NCBI GenBank assembly: GCA_013041995.1
Contig: JABDRA010000465.1
Span: forward strand, 1-5,632
Length of the DNA: 5,632 nucleotides
Origin: Anderseniella sp.
Lineage (GTDB): Bacteria; Pseudomonadota; Alphaproteobacteria; Rhizobiales; Aestuariivirgaceae
Reading direction: 5' to 3'
Part shown: positions 1 to 5,217 of the stretch, piece by piece
Layout of the letters: each line of letters starts with the position of its first letter
How positions within the stretch are numbered: position 1 is the first letter of the stretch
The notes under the pieces: generated by a model
Told to the model about the DNA's origin: nothing
Databases searched by the model: none
What the model saw: the letters and a program-made list of their open reading frames with translations, nothing else
Program-made: the position numbers and the translations under genes

Positions 1-713
1 CAACGTTCGAGCTGGTTGGCGGGACCCTTCGCGATCTCACACCCATCGTCGCAGTCATCGCTTTCTTTCAGTTTGTTGTGCTGCGCCAACCAATTCAGAA
101 CTTTGCAGACATTGCGGTCGGTTTTCTGTTTGTCATAGCAGGGCTTGCCATCTTTATCAGAGGCCTTGAAATGGCCCTGTTCCCGCTTGGTGAGACGCTG
201 GCCAACGCATTTGCCAGGAAAGGTTCGTTATTCTGGTTGTTGAGCTTCGCATTCGGACTGGGGTTCGGCACGACCGTGGCCGAGCCGGCATTGATTGCAG
301 TGAGCGAGGAGGCAGCACGGGTCATGGCCTCGGCAGGCTTCATCGCTACCGGAGAGACATATCACGCCCAGGCCTTACGTTTGACTGTTGCCATCTCAGT
401 CGGCACTTCCCTGGTTATCGGTGTCCTGCGCACCCTCAAAGGCTGGCCTATCCAGCACCTGATTATCACAGGATATCTCTTGGTCGGGCTCCTGACCATG
501 ATTGCACCGGAAGAGATCGTCGGCATTGCTTACGACAGCGGCGGCGTCACCACTTCCACTATTACGGTACCGCTGGTGACGGCTCTCGGTGTTGGACTTG
601 CGAGCACCATCAAGGGTCGTAACCCAATGATCGACGGCTTTGGATTAATAGCTTTTGCCAGCGTAATGCCAATTATTTTTGTTCTTATCTTCGGTGTGGT
701 GATCAGCGCATGA
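1..713 (+). CDS. DUF1538 family integral membrane protein, 5'-truncated by the window edge
   Basis: The reading frame is open from the left edge (first full codon at 3) to TGA at 711-713, giving 236 visible residues. A GTG at 78 is in frame, but it is not the likely start. The residues before it (TLRDLTPI...FQFVVLRQ) align with the N-terminus of the next gene (TLGDVVPI...FQIGVLRQ), so the true start lies upstream of the window, at least about 8 residues away if the two N-termini match. The protein is very hydrophobic, with several predicted membrane helices. It carries two motifs shared with its neighbour: GFGTTVAEPALIAV and AYDSGGVTTSTITVPLVTALG. These match what I know of the DUF1538 family, whose substrate and function are uncharacterised. 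Its stop overlaps the next start by 4 bp, which suggests translational coupling and perhaps a two-subunit membrane complex. The family call is from recognition of the motifs, with no database search. Confidence 0.85.
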   Translation, partial: TFELVGGTLRDLTPIVAVIAFFQFVVLRQPIQNFADIAVGFLFVIAGLAIFIRGLEMALFPLGETLANAFARKGSLFWLLSFAFGLGFGTTVAEPALIAVSEEAARVMASAGFIATGETYHAQALRLTVAISVGTSLVIGVLRTLKGWPIQHLIITGYLLVGLLTMIAPEEIVGIAYDSGGVTTSTITVPLVTALGVGLASTIKGRNPMIDGFGLIAFASVMPIIFVLIFGVVISA

Positions 714-1525
714 TAACAGGGGTTTTTCGAGATTTAGCTGAAACGATCCTGTTCACGCTCGGCGATGTCGTGCCAATTGCGCTGATCCTTTTGGGTTTTC
801 AGATAGGAGTGTTGCGCCAGCGAATTCCAAACCTGCGCCGGGTGCTCATCGGCTGCGCCTACGTCGTGCTTGGCCTGGGCTTTTTCCTGTTTGGACTTGA
901 GCGGGCACTGTTTCCGCTTGGCAAGGAAATGGCGCGGCAACTGACAGATGCTTCTTTTATTGCAGGACAAGCCGGTGGCGGTGAATTGAGTTGGCATGAC
1001 TATTACTGGGTTTACCTCTTTTCTTTTTCAATAGGGTTTTCGACGACAATTGCCGAGCCCTCGCTGATCGCTGTTGCGCTCAAAGCGAGCGATGTCTCGG
1101 GCGGGGCAGTCGGAGCCCGCGGTTTACGTCTGTCGGTTGCCTTCGGAGTGGCGCTCAGCCTCGCAGTTGGCACACTGCGCATCGTAACGGGGACACCGCT
1201 CTATCTTTTCATGGTCATAGGCTATGCAATAGTAGTCATTCAAACACTGTTTGCATCACCCAAAATCATACCGCTTGCCTATGATTCCGGCGGCGTCACG
1301 ACATCTACGGTGACAGTGCCTCTGGTTACTGCTCTCGGGCTCGGTTTGGCGTCAAACGTGCCGGGCCGCAGTGCGTTGCTTGACGGCTTTGGTCTGATTG
1401 CCCTTGCAAGCCTGTTTCCCATGATCACCGTCATGGCCTATGCGCAAATCAGCGACTGGTTGGCCGTCCGGGCCAACAATCCCAAACCCAAGTCAAAACG
1501 TCTGCATGGAGGACCCGATCAATGA
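710..1525 (+). CDS. DUF1538 family integral membrane protein, second paralogue
   Basis: A complete 271-residue membrane protein. The ATG at 710 overlaps the previous stop (ATGA) and has only a weak GGTG-type ribosome site, as expected for coupled translation. By hydrophobicity I place membrane segments near residues 17-34, 44-68, 100-122, 138-158, 163-182, 198-216 and 224-246. A short basic tail (about 251-271, with KPKSKR) follows and is probably cytoplasmic by the positive-inside rule. Key motifs are GFSTTIAEPSLIAV (109-122) and YDSGGVTTSTVTVPLVTALG (191-210). Both are Gly/Thr/Ser/Pro-rich stretches inside otherwise hydrophobic regions, as seen in substrate-binding or re-entrant segments of transporters. 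That role is inference. It is clearly homologous to the gene before it over its whole length. No substrate can be assigned. The genes downstream encode PII-like and CBS proteins, which suggests that transport is gated by cellular nucleotide status. Confidence 0.88.
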   Translation: MITGVFRDLAETILFTLGDVVPIALILLGFQIGVLRQRIPNLRRVLIGCAYVVLGLGFFLFGLERALFPLGKEMARQLTDASFIAGQAGGGELSWHDYYWVYLFSFSIGFSTTIAEPSLIAVALKASDVSGGAVGARGLRLSVAFGVALSLAVGTLRIVTGTPLYLFMVIGYAIVVIQTLFASPKIIPLAYDSGGVTTSTVTVPLVTALGLGLASNVPGRSALLDGFGLIALASLFPMITVMAYAQISDWLAVRANNPKPKSKRLHGGPDQ

Positions 1526-1875
1526 AATTCAAACTAATCGTCGTCATGGCCGAGGACACCTTGACCGACCAAGCAATCGAAACTGCCCGCGCCCATGGGG
1601 CAACCGGGTGCACTGTTATCACAAGCGCCCGCGGTGAGGGCCTAAATCCGACCCATACCTTTCTGGGGCTGACGGTTGCCGATCAGCGCGACATGATACT
1701 TTTCCTGGTTGAGGAGCATCTTAGTCGCAAAATTCTCGAGGCGGTCAGCTCGACGTGCGATTTTGACGTCAATCCGGGGACAGGTGTCGCCTTTCAAATT
1801 GACATCGAAGACGCGATCGGCTTGCGGGGCCAAATCGAAAACATCCAGCAGGAAATCAGCAAGGAGGATTTGTAA
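1522..1875 (+). CDS. PII-like signal transduction protein (P-II family)
   Basis: A 117-residue soluble protein. The ATG at 1522 overlaps the DUF1538 stop by 4 bp and is preceded by GGAGGA at 1508-1513. The pattern fits the PII ferredoxin-like fold: strand 2-9 (KFKLIVVM), helix 13-25, strand 28-36 (TGCTVITSA), a loop 37-56 in the place of the T-loop, strand 57-63, helix 66-79, and the last strand 89-95 after DVNPGTG. The canonical GlnB features are absent: there is no uridylylated tyrosine in the loop and no TGKIGDGKI-type B-loop. It is therefore a divergent PII-like protein rather than GlnB or GlnK. PII proteins usually form trimers that bind ATP, ADP or cAMP and contact membrane transporters (GlnK-AmtB, SbtB-SbtA). 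By analogy this one probably regulates the co-encoded DUF1538 proteins. A charged C-terminal helix (about 102-117) may be an additional regulatory element. The fold call is fairly secure; ligand and partner are inferred. Confidence 0.8.
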   Translation: MKFKLIVVMAEDTLTDQAIETARAHGATGCTVITSARGEGLNPTHTFLGLTVADQRDMILFLVEEHLSRKILEAVSSTCDFDVNPGTGVAFQIDIEDAIGLRGQIENIQQEISKEDL

Positions 1876-2273
1876 TGGAAACTCCATTCGTCAGGGTTGC
1901 GGACATGATGCAAACCTCGTTGCACTTTGTCAGTGGTGTGGCCAGCGTACAAGATGCGATTGAAGCGATGAAACAGCACAAGGTCAGTTCGCTGGTGATC
2001 GAGCACCGTCATGATGGTGATGAATATGGCTTGCTGACGGTTTACGACATCGCGGCCAAAGTCGTCGCCATAAACCGATCAACCGAGCGAACCAGCGTCT
2101 ACGAAATAATGACAAAGCCGGCGCTGACACTCAGCAGCAACATGAATGTGAAATACGCCATACGACTGCTGGCTCGACTGGAGTTGACCAGAACGCTGGT
2201 CGTTGGTGATGATGGAGTGCTGGGACTGGTTACCCTGCGTGACCTGGTGCTGAGTTATTCAGGTGGGGACTGA
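1875..2273 (+). CDS. Tandem CBS domain protein
   Basis: A 132-residue protein made almost only of two CBS domains (about 7-66 and 74-128), forming one Bateman module. Each repeat ends in the expected adenosine-nucleotide ribose motif: GLLTVYD (T55, D58) and GLVTLRD (T120, D123). The second repeat opens with VYEIMTKPALTLSSN, a typical CBS start. There is no attached catalytic or membrane domain, so it is a stand-alone sensor. CBS pairs commonly bind AMP, ADP, ATP or SAM and control transporters or enzymes. The ATG at 1875 overlaps the PII-like stop by one base (TAATG) and has an excellent AAGGAGGA ribosome site at 1861-1868. Co-translation with the PII-like protein and two DUF1538 proteins suggests that it is a second nucleotide-responsive regulator of that membrane system. 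The domain call is secure; the target is inference. Confidence 0.9.
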   Translation: METPFVRVADMMQTSLHFVSGVASVQDAIEAMKQHKVSSLVIEHRHDGDEYGLLTVYDIAAKVVAINRSTERTSVYEIMTKPALTLSSNMNVKYAIRLLARLELTRTLVVGDDGVLGLVTLRDLVLSYSGGD

Positions 2274-2326
2274 TCAATCCTCGCAATAGGGACTTACACC
2301 AAAGGAACCAGAGCGAGATGAGGTTA

Positions 2327-2349
2327 GATTGGATCCTTTGGATTCAATC
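2327..2349 (+). terminator. Hairpin after the CBS gene, possible weak terminator
   Basis: GATTGGATCC (2327-2336) pairs with GGATTCAATC (2340-2349) through a TTT loop, giving a 10-bp stem with one G-T wobble. It lies 54 bp after the CBS stop codon. The following bases (ACTTTCGGGG) do not form a proper U-tract. It could be a weak or Rho-assisted terminator, or a 3'-end stabilising structure, rather than a classical intrinsic terminator. Confidence 0.4.
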
Positions 2350-2353
2350 ACTT

Positions 2354-2435
2354 TCGGGGCGATCGGGCGCCGCACCCCGACCAGCAGCATATGCTGAATC
2401 CCCGATTCAGGCACCAGCGCCCTCTGCCTTGGCAG
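2354..2435. repeat. Cluster of short inverted repeats
   Basis: Four further short dyads follow the first hairpin: TCGGGG (2354-2359) with CCCCGA (2375-2380); the 12-bp palindrome CAGCATATGCTG (2385-2396); CTGAATC (2394-2400) with GATTCAG (2404-2410) through a CCC loop; and CTGCC (2424-2428) with GGCAG (2431-2435). The second and third overlap and would be mutually exclusive in RNA. The role is unknown. The cluster may be part of a structured 3' untranslated region, a small RNA or DNA-binding sites. Confidence 0.45.
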
Positions 2436-2473
2436 GCCCGCTGCGTGGACCGAAATTACCCCTTCGTCATTGC

Positions 2474-2487
2474 TTGATCTACATCAA
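2474..2487. promoter_or_regulatory. FNR/FixK/Dnr-type binding palindrome
   Basis: TTGATCTACATCAA is a perfect match to the TTGAT-N4-ATCAA site bound by CRP/FNR-family oxygen or NO regulators (FNR, Anr, FnrL, FixK, Dnr). It lies in the long gap before the HhH-DUF47-PiT genes, which run in the same direction. If it acts as a class II activator site centred at -41.5, transcription would start near 2522. A plausible -10 element, TACCGT (2510-2515), sits at the position this predicts. The site match is seen directly; the start point and the regulator are inference. Confidence 0.6.
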
Positions 2488-2597
2488 AGAAACAAATGCG
2501 CCGGCAGCATACCGTTTCAGCATCGCAAGATCCTCAAAGAAAGGATCGGTTCGACACCACTCAAATGTTGGGGAGATTTCCGCACATAAGGTTTGAC

Positions 2598-2634
2598 GCC
2601 GTACCGGCTCCGGACGTGGCAGGAGCCGGACGGC
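2598..2634 (+). promoter_or_regulatory. Strong leader hairpin upstream of the HhH gene
   Basis: GCCGT (2598-2602) pairs with ACGGC (2630-2634) and CCGGCTCC (2604-2611) pairs with GGAGCCGG (2622-2629). This gives 13 bp of GC-rich stem with a single bulged A at 2603 and a 10-base loop (GGACGTGGCA). It ends 66 bases before the ATG at 2701 and has no U-tract after it, so it is not an ordinary intrinsic terminator. It may act as a 5'-leader control element, a transcript-stabilising structure or a pause site. The structure is seen in the sequence; the function is unknown. Confidence 0.5.
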
Positions 2635-2700
2635 TGTTCCACGGAATAACAATTCTTGTGGTTTCCGACATGTGCGGTTGAATTCGGGAAAGATAGCAAT

Positions 2701-3090
2701 ATGCCGCAGATAGTCGAAATAACTGGAATTGGCCCGGCCTTGGCGGCGGCTTGCGCTGAGGCTGGATTTTCACGTGTCGATGAAATCGCCGGCGCTGCGC
2801 CGGCCGAACTGGCGACCGTGCCCGGAATTGGCGAAATGCGTGCCGTAATTCTGATCAACGCAGCCCAGTCATTATTGAATGGTGCAGGAGAACCAAAGGC
2901 GGAAGACACAAAACGCATGAAGGCCGAAAAGAGCAAAAAGAGCAAAAAGAGCAAAAAGAAAGCCAAAGCCGAAAAGCCCAAAAAAGGTAAGAAAAAACGA
3001 AAAAAGAATAAGCAGAAAAATAAAAAGAAAAACGGCAAAGGCAAAAACAACTCAAAGAAAACCAACTCGAAATCCGGAAAGAAAAAGTAG
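2701..3090 (+). CDS. Helix-hairpin-helix protein with a polylysine, histone-like C-terminal tail
   Basis: A 129-residue protein in two halves. Residues 1-60 form two helix-hairpin-helix motifs, with hairpins at GIGP (9-12) and PGIG (41-44). The motifs are the kind used for sequence-independent DNA backbone contact in RuvA, DNA ligase and polymerases. Residues 66-129 are a tail with 33 lysines in 64 positions plus Ser, Asn, Gly and Ala, and almost no hydrophobic residues. It resembles the disordered tails of bacterial histone H1-like proteins (Hc1, AlgP). I expect a cytoplasmic, nucleoid- or RNA-binding protein, but no function is proven. I chose ATG 2701 because it starts directly at the HhH domain, with GGGAAAG at 2687-2693 as a modest ribosome site. 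An in-frame GTG at 2656 would add 15 unrelated residues. It is the first gene of the presumed phosphate-uptake unit and lies 89 bp before the DUF47 gene. Confidence 0.8.
   Translation: MPQIVEITGIGPALAAACAEAGFSRVDEIAGAAPAELATVPGIGEMRAVILINAAQSLLNGAGEPKAEDTKRMKAEKSKKSKKSKKKAKAEKPKKGKKKRKKNKQKNKKKNGKGKNNSKKTNSKSGKKK
2932..2958 (+). repeat. Three perfect tandem 9-bp units (AGCAAAAAG) in the lysine tail
   Basis: AGCAAAAAG occurs three times head to tail at 2932-2940, 2941-2949 and 2950-2958. It encodes repeated Ser-Lys-Lys units of the HhH protein's tail. Because the unit is a multiple of three, copy-number change by slippage would lengthen or shorten the tail without breaking the frame. The surrounding plus strand (about 2911-3090) is strongly purine-rich. 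Confidence 0.9.
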
Positions 3091-3179
3091 TTCTCACTCA
3101 TCTTGATGTCAGGCGATGAATGCTCTTTGGCATTTTTGCCGACTACCAGAAGCACGGCTGAAAACGGGAGATATAGCCA

Positions 3180-3860
3180 ATGGCAGGAAGCAATCCGTTT
3201 GCAAGTTTGTTCGGACGCTCGCCGTTCAAGCCTATGCAAGAACATATGAAAACAGTGAAGAAATGCGTTGCGCAGGTAACCCATATTTTCGAAGCACTGT
3301 GCGAGGGCGACCAGGAAAAGGTTGAAGCCGTAAAGGAGCGGATATTCGAGCTCGAAAACGAGGCGGATGCCATAAAGAACGAACTGCGCGCTCACCTCCC
3401 CAAGTCTCTGTTCATGCCTGTCGACCGGCGCGACCTGCTGGAGGTCCTCGATCTTCAGGACTCGATCGCCGATACCGCGCAAGACATTGCCGGCCTGCTT
3501 GTCGAACGCAAGATGGAGGTCGTCGAGGGCATGCAGGAGCCATTGCTCAACCTGGTACGGCGATGTGTCGATGCCTGTAATCACGCGGCAAAAATTATCG
3601 ATCGCCTCGATGAACTGGTGGAAACCGGTTTCCGCGGGCGCGAGTCCGATGCCGTGCTCGAGATGGTCGAGCAATTGAACAGGATTGAATCCGACACCGA
3701 CCAGATGGGGCTGGAACTGGCACGCAGCCTGTTTGCTCGCGAAGACGAAATGAAGCCTGTGTCTGTCATGTTCTGGTACGACCTGATCATCATGATCGGC
3801 GACCTGGCCGACTATGCTGAAAAGGTTGGTAATCGCCTGCGGCTGTTGCTGGCGCGTTGA
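3180..3860 (+). CDS. DUF47 family PhoU-like protein (TIGR00153 type)
   Basis: A 226-residue, all-helical, acidic soluble protein of the PhoU-like DUF47 family, which is typically encoded next to PiT phosphate transporters. It shows metal-cluster type acidic motifs: E57-x3-E61-x-D63 in FELENEADAIKNEL, D91-xx-D94-xxx-D98 in LDLQDSIAD, E170-x-D172-x-D174 in RIESDTDQ, and D201/D208/D211 in WYDLIIMIGDLADYAEKVGNRLR. In PhoU, repeats of this kind bind iron or other metal clusters. The length matches the family (about 210-230). The start at 3180 has CGGGAG at 3165-3170. The stop lies 18 bp before the PiT start, so the two are surely co-transcribed. The likely role is to modulate the adjacent transporter and limit toxic Pi uptake, by analogy with PhoU. 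The family call is strong; the mechanism is inferred. Confidence 0.88.
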   Translation: MAGSNPFASLFGRSPFKPMQEHMKTVKKCVAQVTHIFEALCEGDQEKVEAVKERIFELENEADAIKNELRAHLPKSLFMPVDRRDLLEVLDLQDSIADTAQDIAGLLVERKMEVVEGMQEPLLNLVRRCVDACNHAAKIIDRLDELVETGFRGRESDAVLEMVEQLNRIESDTDQMGLELARSLFAREDEMKPVSVMFWYDLIIMIGDLADYAEKVGNRLRLLLAR

Positions 3861-3878
3861 GATTTGGAGGACTAAAAG

Positions 3879-5147
3879 ATGGAAATAATCCAGACGCATG
3901 GCACGCTGTTTCTCGTCCTTGCAGTGGTTTTCGGCCTCTATATGACATGGGGGATTGGCGCAAACGATGTGGCAAATGTCATGGGCACGTCGGTTGGCTC
4001 CGGCGCAATTACGGTCAAAACGGCAATCATCATTGCCGCTGTCTTCGAGTTCGGAGGCGCAGCACTTGCCGGCGGACATGTCACCAGGACCATCCGCAAG
4101 GGGATCATAGACCCCTCATCCATTACTCAGAATCCCGAAGTTCTGCTATTTGGCATGCTGGCTGCCCTATTGGCGGCCGCAGTCTGGCTGATGATTGCAT
4201 CGTCACGAGGCTGGCCAGTGTCAACGACGCACTCGATTGTCGGTGCCGTGGTCGGTTTCGCCATCGCAGCGATCGGTCTTGAAGCTGTTGAATGGGGCAA
4301 GATCAGCCAGATCGTTGCCAGCTGGGTAGTCTCGCCGCTTCTTGGCGGCGCAATATCCTTTGTCCTGATGTTGAGTATTCGAAGGTTTATCCTTAACGCA
4401 TCGCATCCGTTCGAAGCAGCCAAGCGTTGGGGGCCCGTGTACGTTTTCCTGGTCGGTTTCATCATATCGCTGGTAACAATTTTCAAAGGCTTGAAGCACC
4501 TCAACATTGAGCTCGGTGGTCCTGCCAGTTTTGGGGTCGCTGCGGTGATAGGTTTAGGTATCGCAGTCATCGGCTATGTGCTCATCAACAGGGTCAAGGT
4601 CGACAAGGAGGCGGAAAAGGATTTCCACTATGCCAGTGTGGAGAAAGTGTTCGTCCCGATGATGCTGTTCACAGCATGCGGCATGGCCTTCGCTCACGGC
4701 TCCAACGACGTCGCCAACGGCGTTGGCCCGATGGCCGCTGTTGTCAGCCTGGTTCAGTCAGGCGGCGAAGTCACGCAAAAGTCAGAGTTGCCGTTATGGA
4801 TTCTGTTGGTTGGCGGCTTTGGCATCGTGGTTGGCCTTGCCACCTACGGCTATAAAGTGATGCAGACCATTGGCACCAAGATCACTGAACTGACGCCGAC
4901 GCGAGCGTTCTGTGCAACCATGGCGGCAGCGATAACCGTTGTGTTGGCTTCACGTACAGGAATGCCCGTATCTACCACACATATCGCGGTCGGCGGCGTT
5001 GTCGGCGTCGGCATGGCCCGGGGAATAGGCGCAATTGATCTGCGTGTGATCAGCGGCATTGTGATGTCCTGGATAATAACCCTGCCGGTTGGCGGTGTGC
5101 TGGCTGCCCTGTTTTACTACACGCTCCGCGGCATGTTTGCGGGCTGA
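3879..5147 (+). CDS. pit: PiT-family low-affinity inorganic phosphate transporter
   Basis: A complete 422-residue inner-membrane transporter that takes up phosphate, usually as a metal-phosphate complex with protons (or with sodium in some members). The family's duplicated architecture is clear. The first signature GIGANDVANVMGTSVGSGA (25-43) and the second HGSNDVANGVGP (273-284) both hold the conserved N-D pair (N29/D30 and N276/D277). Each is followed by a PVSTTH motif (113-118 and 363-368) and a tryptophan-led helix (SWVVSPLLGG, 148-157; SWIITLPVGG, 397-406). A hydrophilic cytoplasmic loop at about 238-256 (KVDKEAEKDFHYASVEK) separates the halves. The length is normal for the short bacterial PiT class. 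The start at 3879 has GGAGGA at 3866-3871, and the gene follows DUF47 by 18 bp. An intrinsic terminator lies 36 bp after the stop. The symbol is used in the family sense; pitA cannot be distinguished from other paralogues here. Confidence 0.96.
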   Translation: MEIIQTHGTLFLVLAVVFGLYMTWGIGANDVANVMGTSVGSGAITVKTAIIIAAVFEFGGAALAGGHVTRTIRKGIIDPSSITQNPEVLLFGMLAALLAAAVWLMIASSRGWPVSTTHSIVGAVVGFAIAAIGLEAVEWGKISQIVASWVVSPLLGGAISFVLMLSIRRFILNASHPFEAAKRWGPVYVFLVGFIISLVTIFKGLKHLNIELGGPASFGVAAVIGLGIAVIGYVLINRVKVDKEAEKDFHYASVEKVFVPMMLFTACGMAFAHGSNDVANGVGPMAAVVSLVQSGGEVTQKSELPLWILLVGGFGIVVGLATYGYKVMQTIGTKITELTPTRAFCATMAAAITVVLASRTGMPVSTTHIAVGGVVGVGMARGIGAIDLRVISGIVMSWIITLPVGGVLAALFYYTLRGMFAG

Positions 5148-5182
5148 GTGGAAGATTGCACCAAGCGATCTCGAACGCCGTT

Positions 5183-5217
5183 GTGCTTCCGCTGAAACGC
5201 GGAAGTACTATTTTTTC
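5183..5217 (+). terminator. Intrinsic terminator after the PiT gene
   Basis: GTGCTTCCGC (5183-5192) pairs with GCGGAAGTAC (5199-5208) around the loop TGAAAC. The stem is 10 bp with one G-T wobble and is followed by TATTTTTTC. This is a classical Rho-independent terminator for plus-strand transcription, 36 bp after the PiT stop. Its stem ends at the stop codon of the convergent gene (5208-5210), and its U-tract lies in that gene's last codons. On the minus strand the stem has no T-run after it, so it probably works in one direction only. Confidence 0.85.

Larger units (their letters stand above)
2274..2700. other. 427-bp intergenic region without a convincing gene
   Basis: No open frame here looks like a protein. 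The longest plus-strand frame (2318-2596) has a low-complexity composition, no ribosome site and runs over hairpins and the FNR-type palindrome. The region separates the DUF1538 operon from the phosphate-uptake unit, so it should contain the end of one transcript and the promoter of the next. It holds a series of short inverted repeats (2327-2435), a regulator palindrome (2474-2487) and a strong leader hairpin (2598-2634), each listed separately. I see no clear Pho box. Confidence 0.75.

Noticed and set aside
78..713. GTG at 78 as the start of the first DUF1538 gene.
   Set aside because: The in-frame sequence upstream aligns with the N-terminus of the second paralogue, so the gene begins outside the window.
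2318..2596. A 92-codon plus-strand open frame in the intergenic gap.
   Set aside because: It has no good ribosome site, an Ala/Pro/Ser/Arg-rich low-information product, and overlaps several inverted repeats and the FNR-type palindrome. It is more likely noncoding.
2656..2700. An upstream GTG start extending the HhH protein by 15 residues.
   Set aside because: The extra residues do not extend the HhH domain, and the ATG at 2701 begins exactly at the domain with a usable ribosome site.
2932..2958. Short tandem repeats as a possible CRISPR or mobile-element signature.
   Set aside because: The 9-bp units are contiguous, have no spacers and encode Ser-Lys-Lys repeats in frame, so they are ordinary coding microrepeats.
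3119..3137. Possible weak terminator AATGC/GCATT with trailing T's between the HhH and DUF47 genes.
   Set aside because: The stem is only 5 bp and A/T-rich with three further T's, too weak to call. The gap is short enough for co-transcription.
2517..4079. A 520-codon open frame on the minus strand crossing three plus-strand genes.
   Set aside because: It is antisense to the HhH, DUF47 and PiT genes, which have clear families and ribosome sites. Its openness and long Phe/Leu runs come from reading the lysine codons (AAA/AAG) in reverse, and its product has no recognisable domain.
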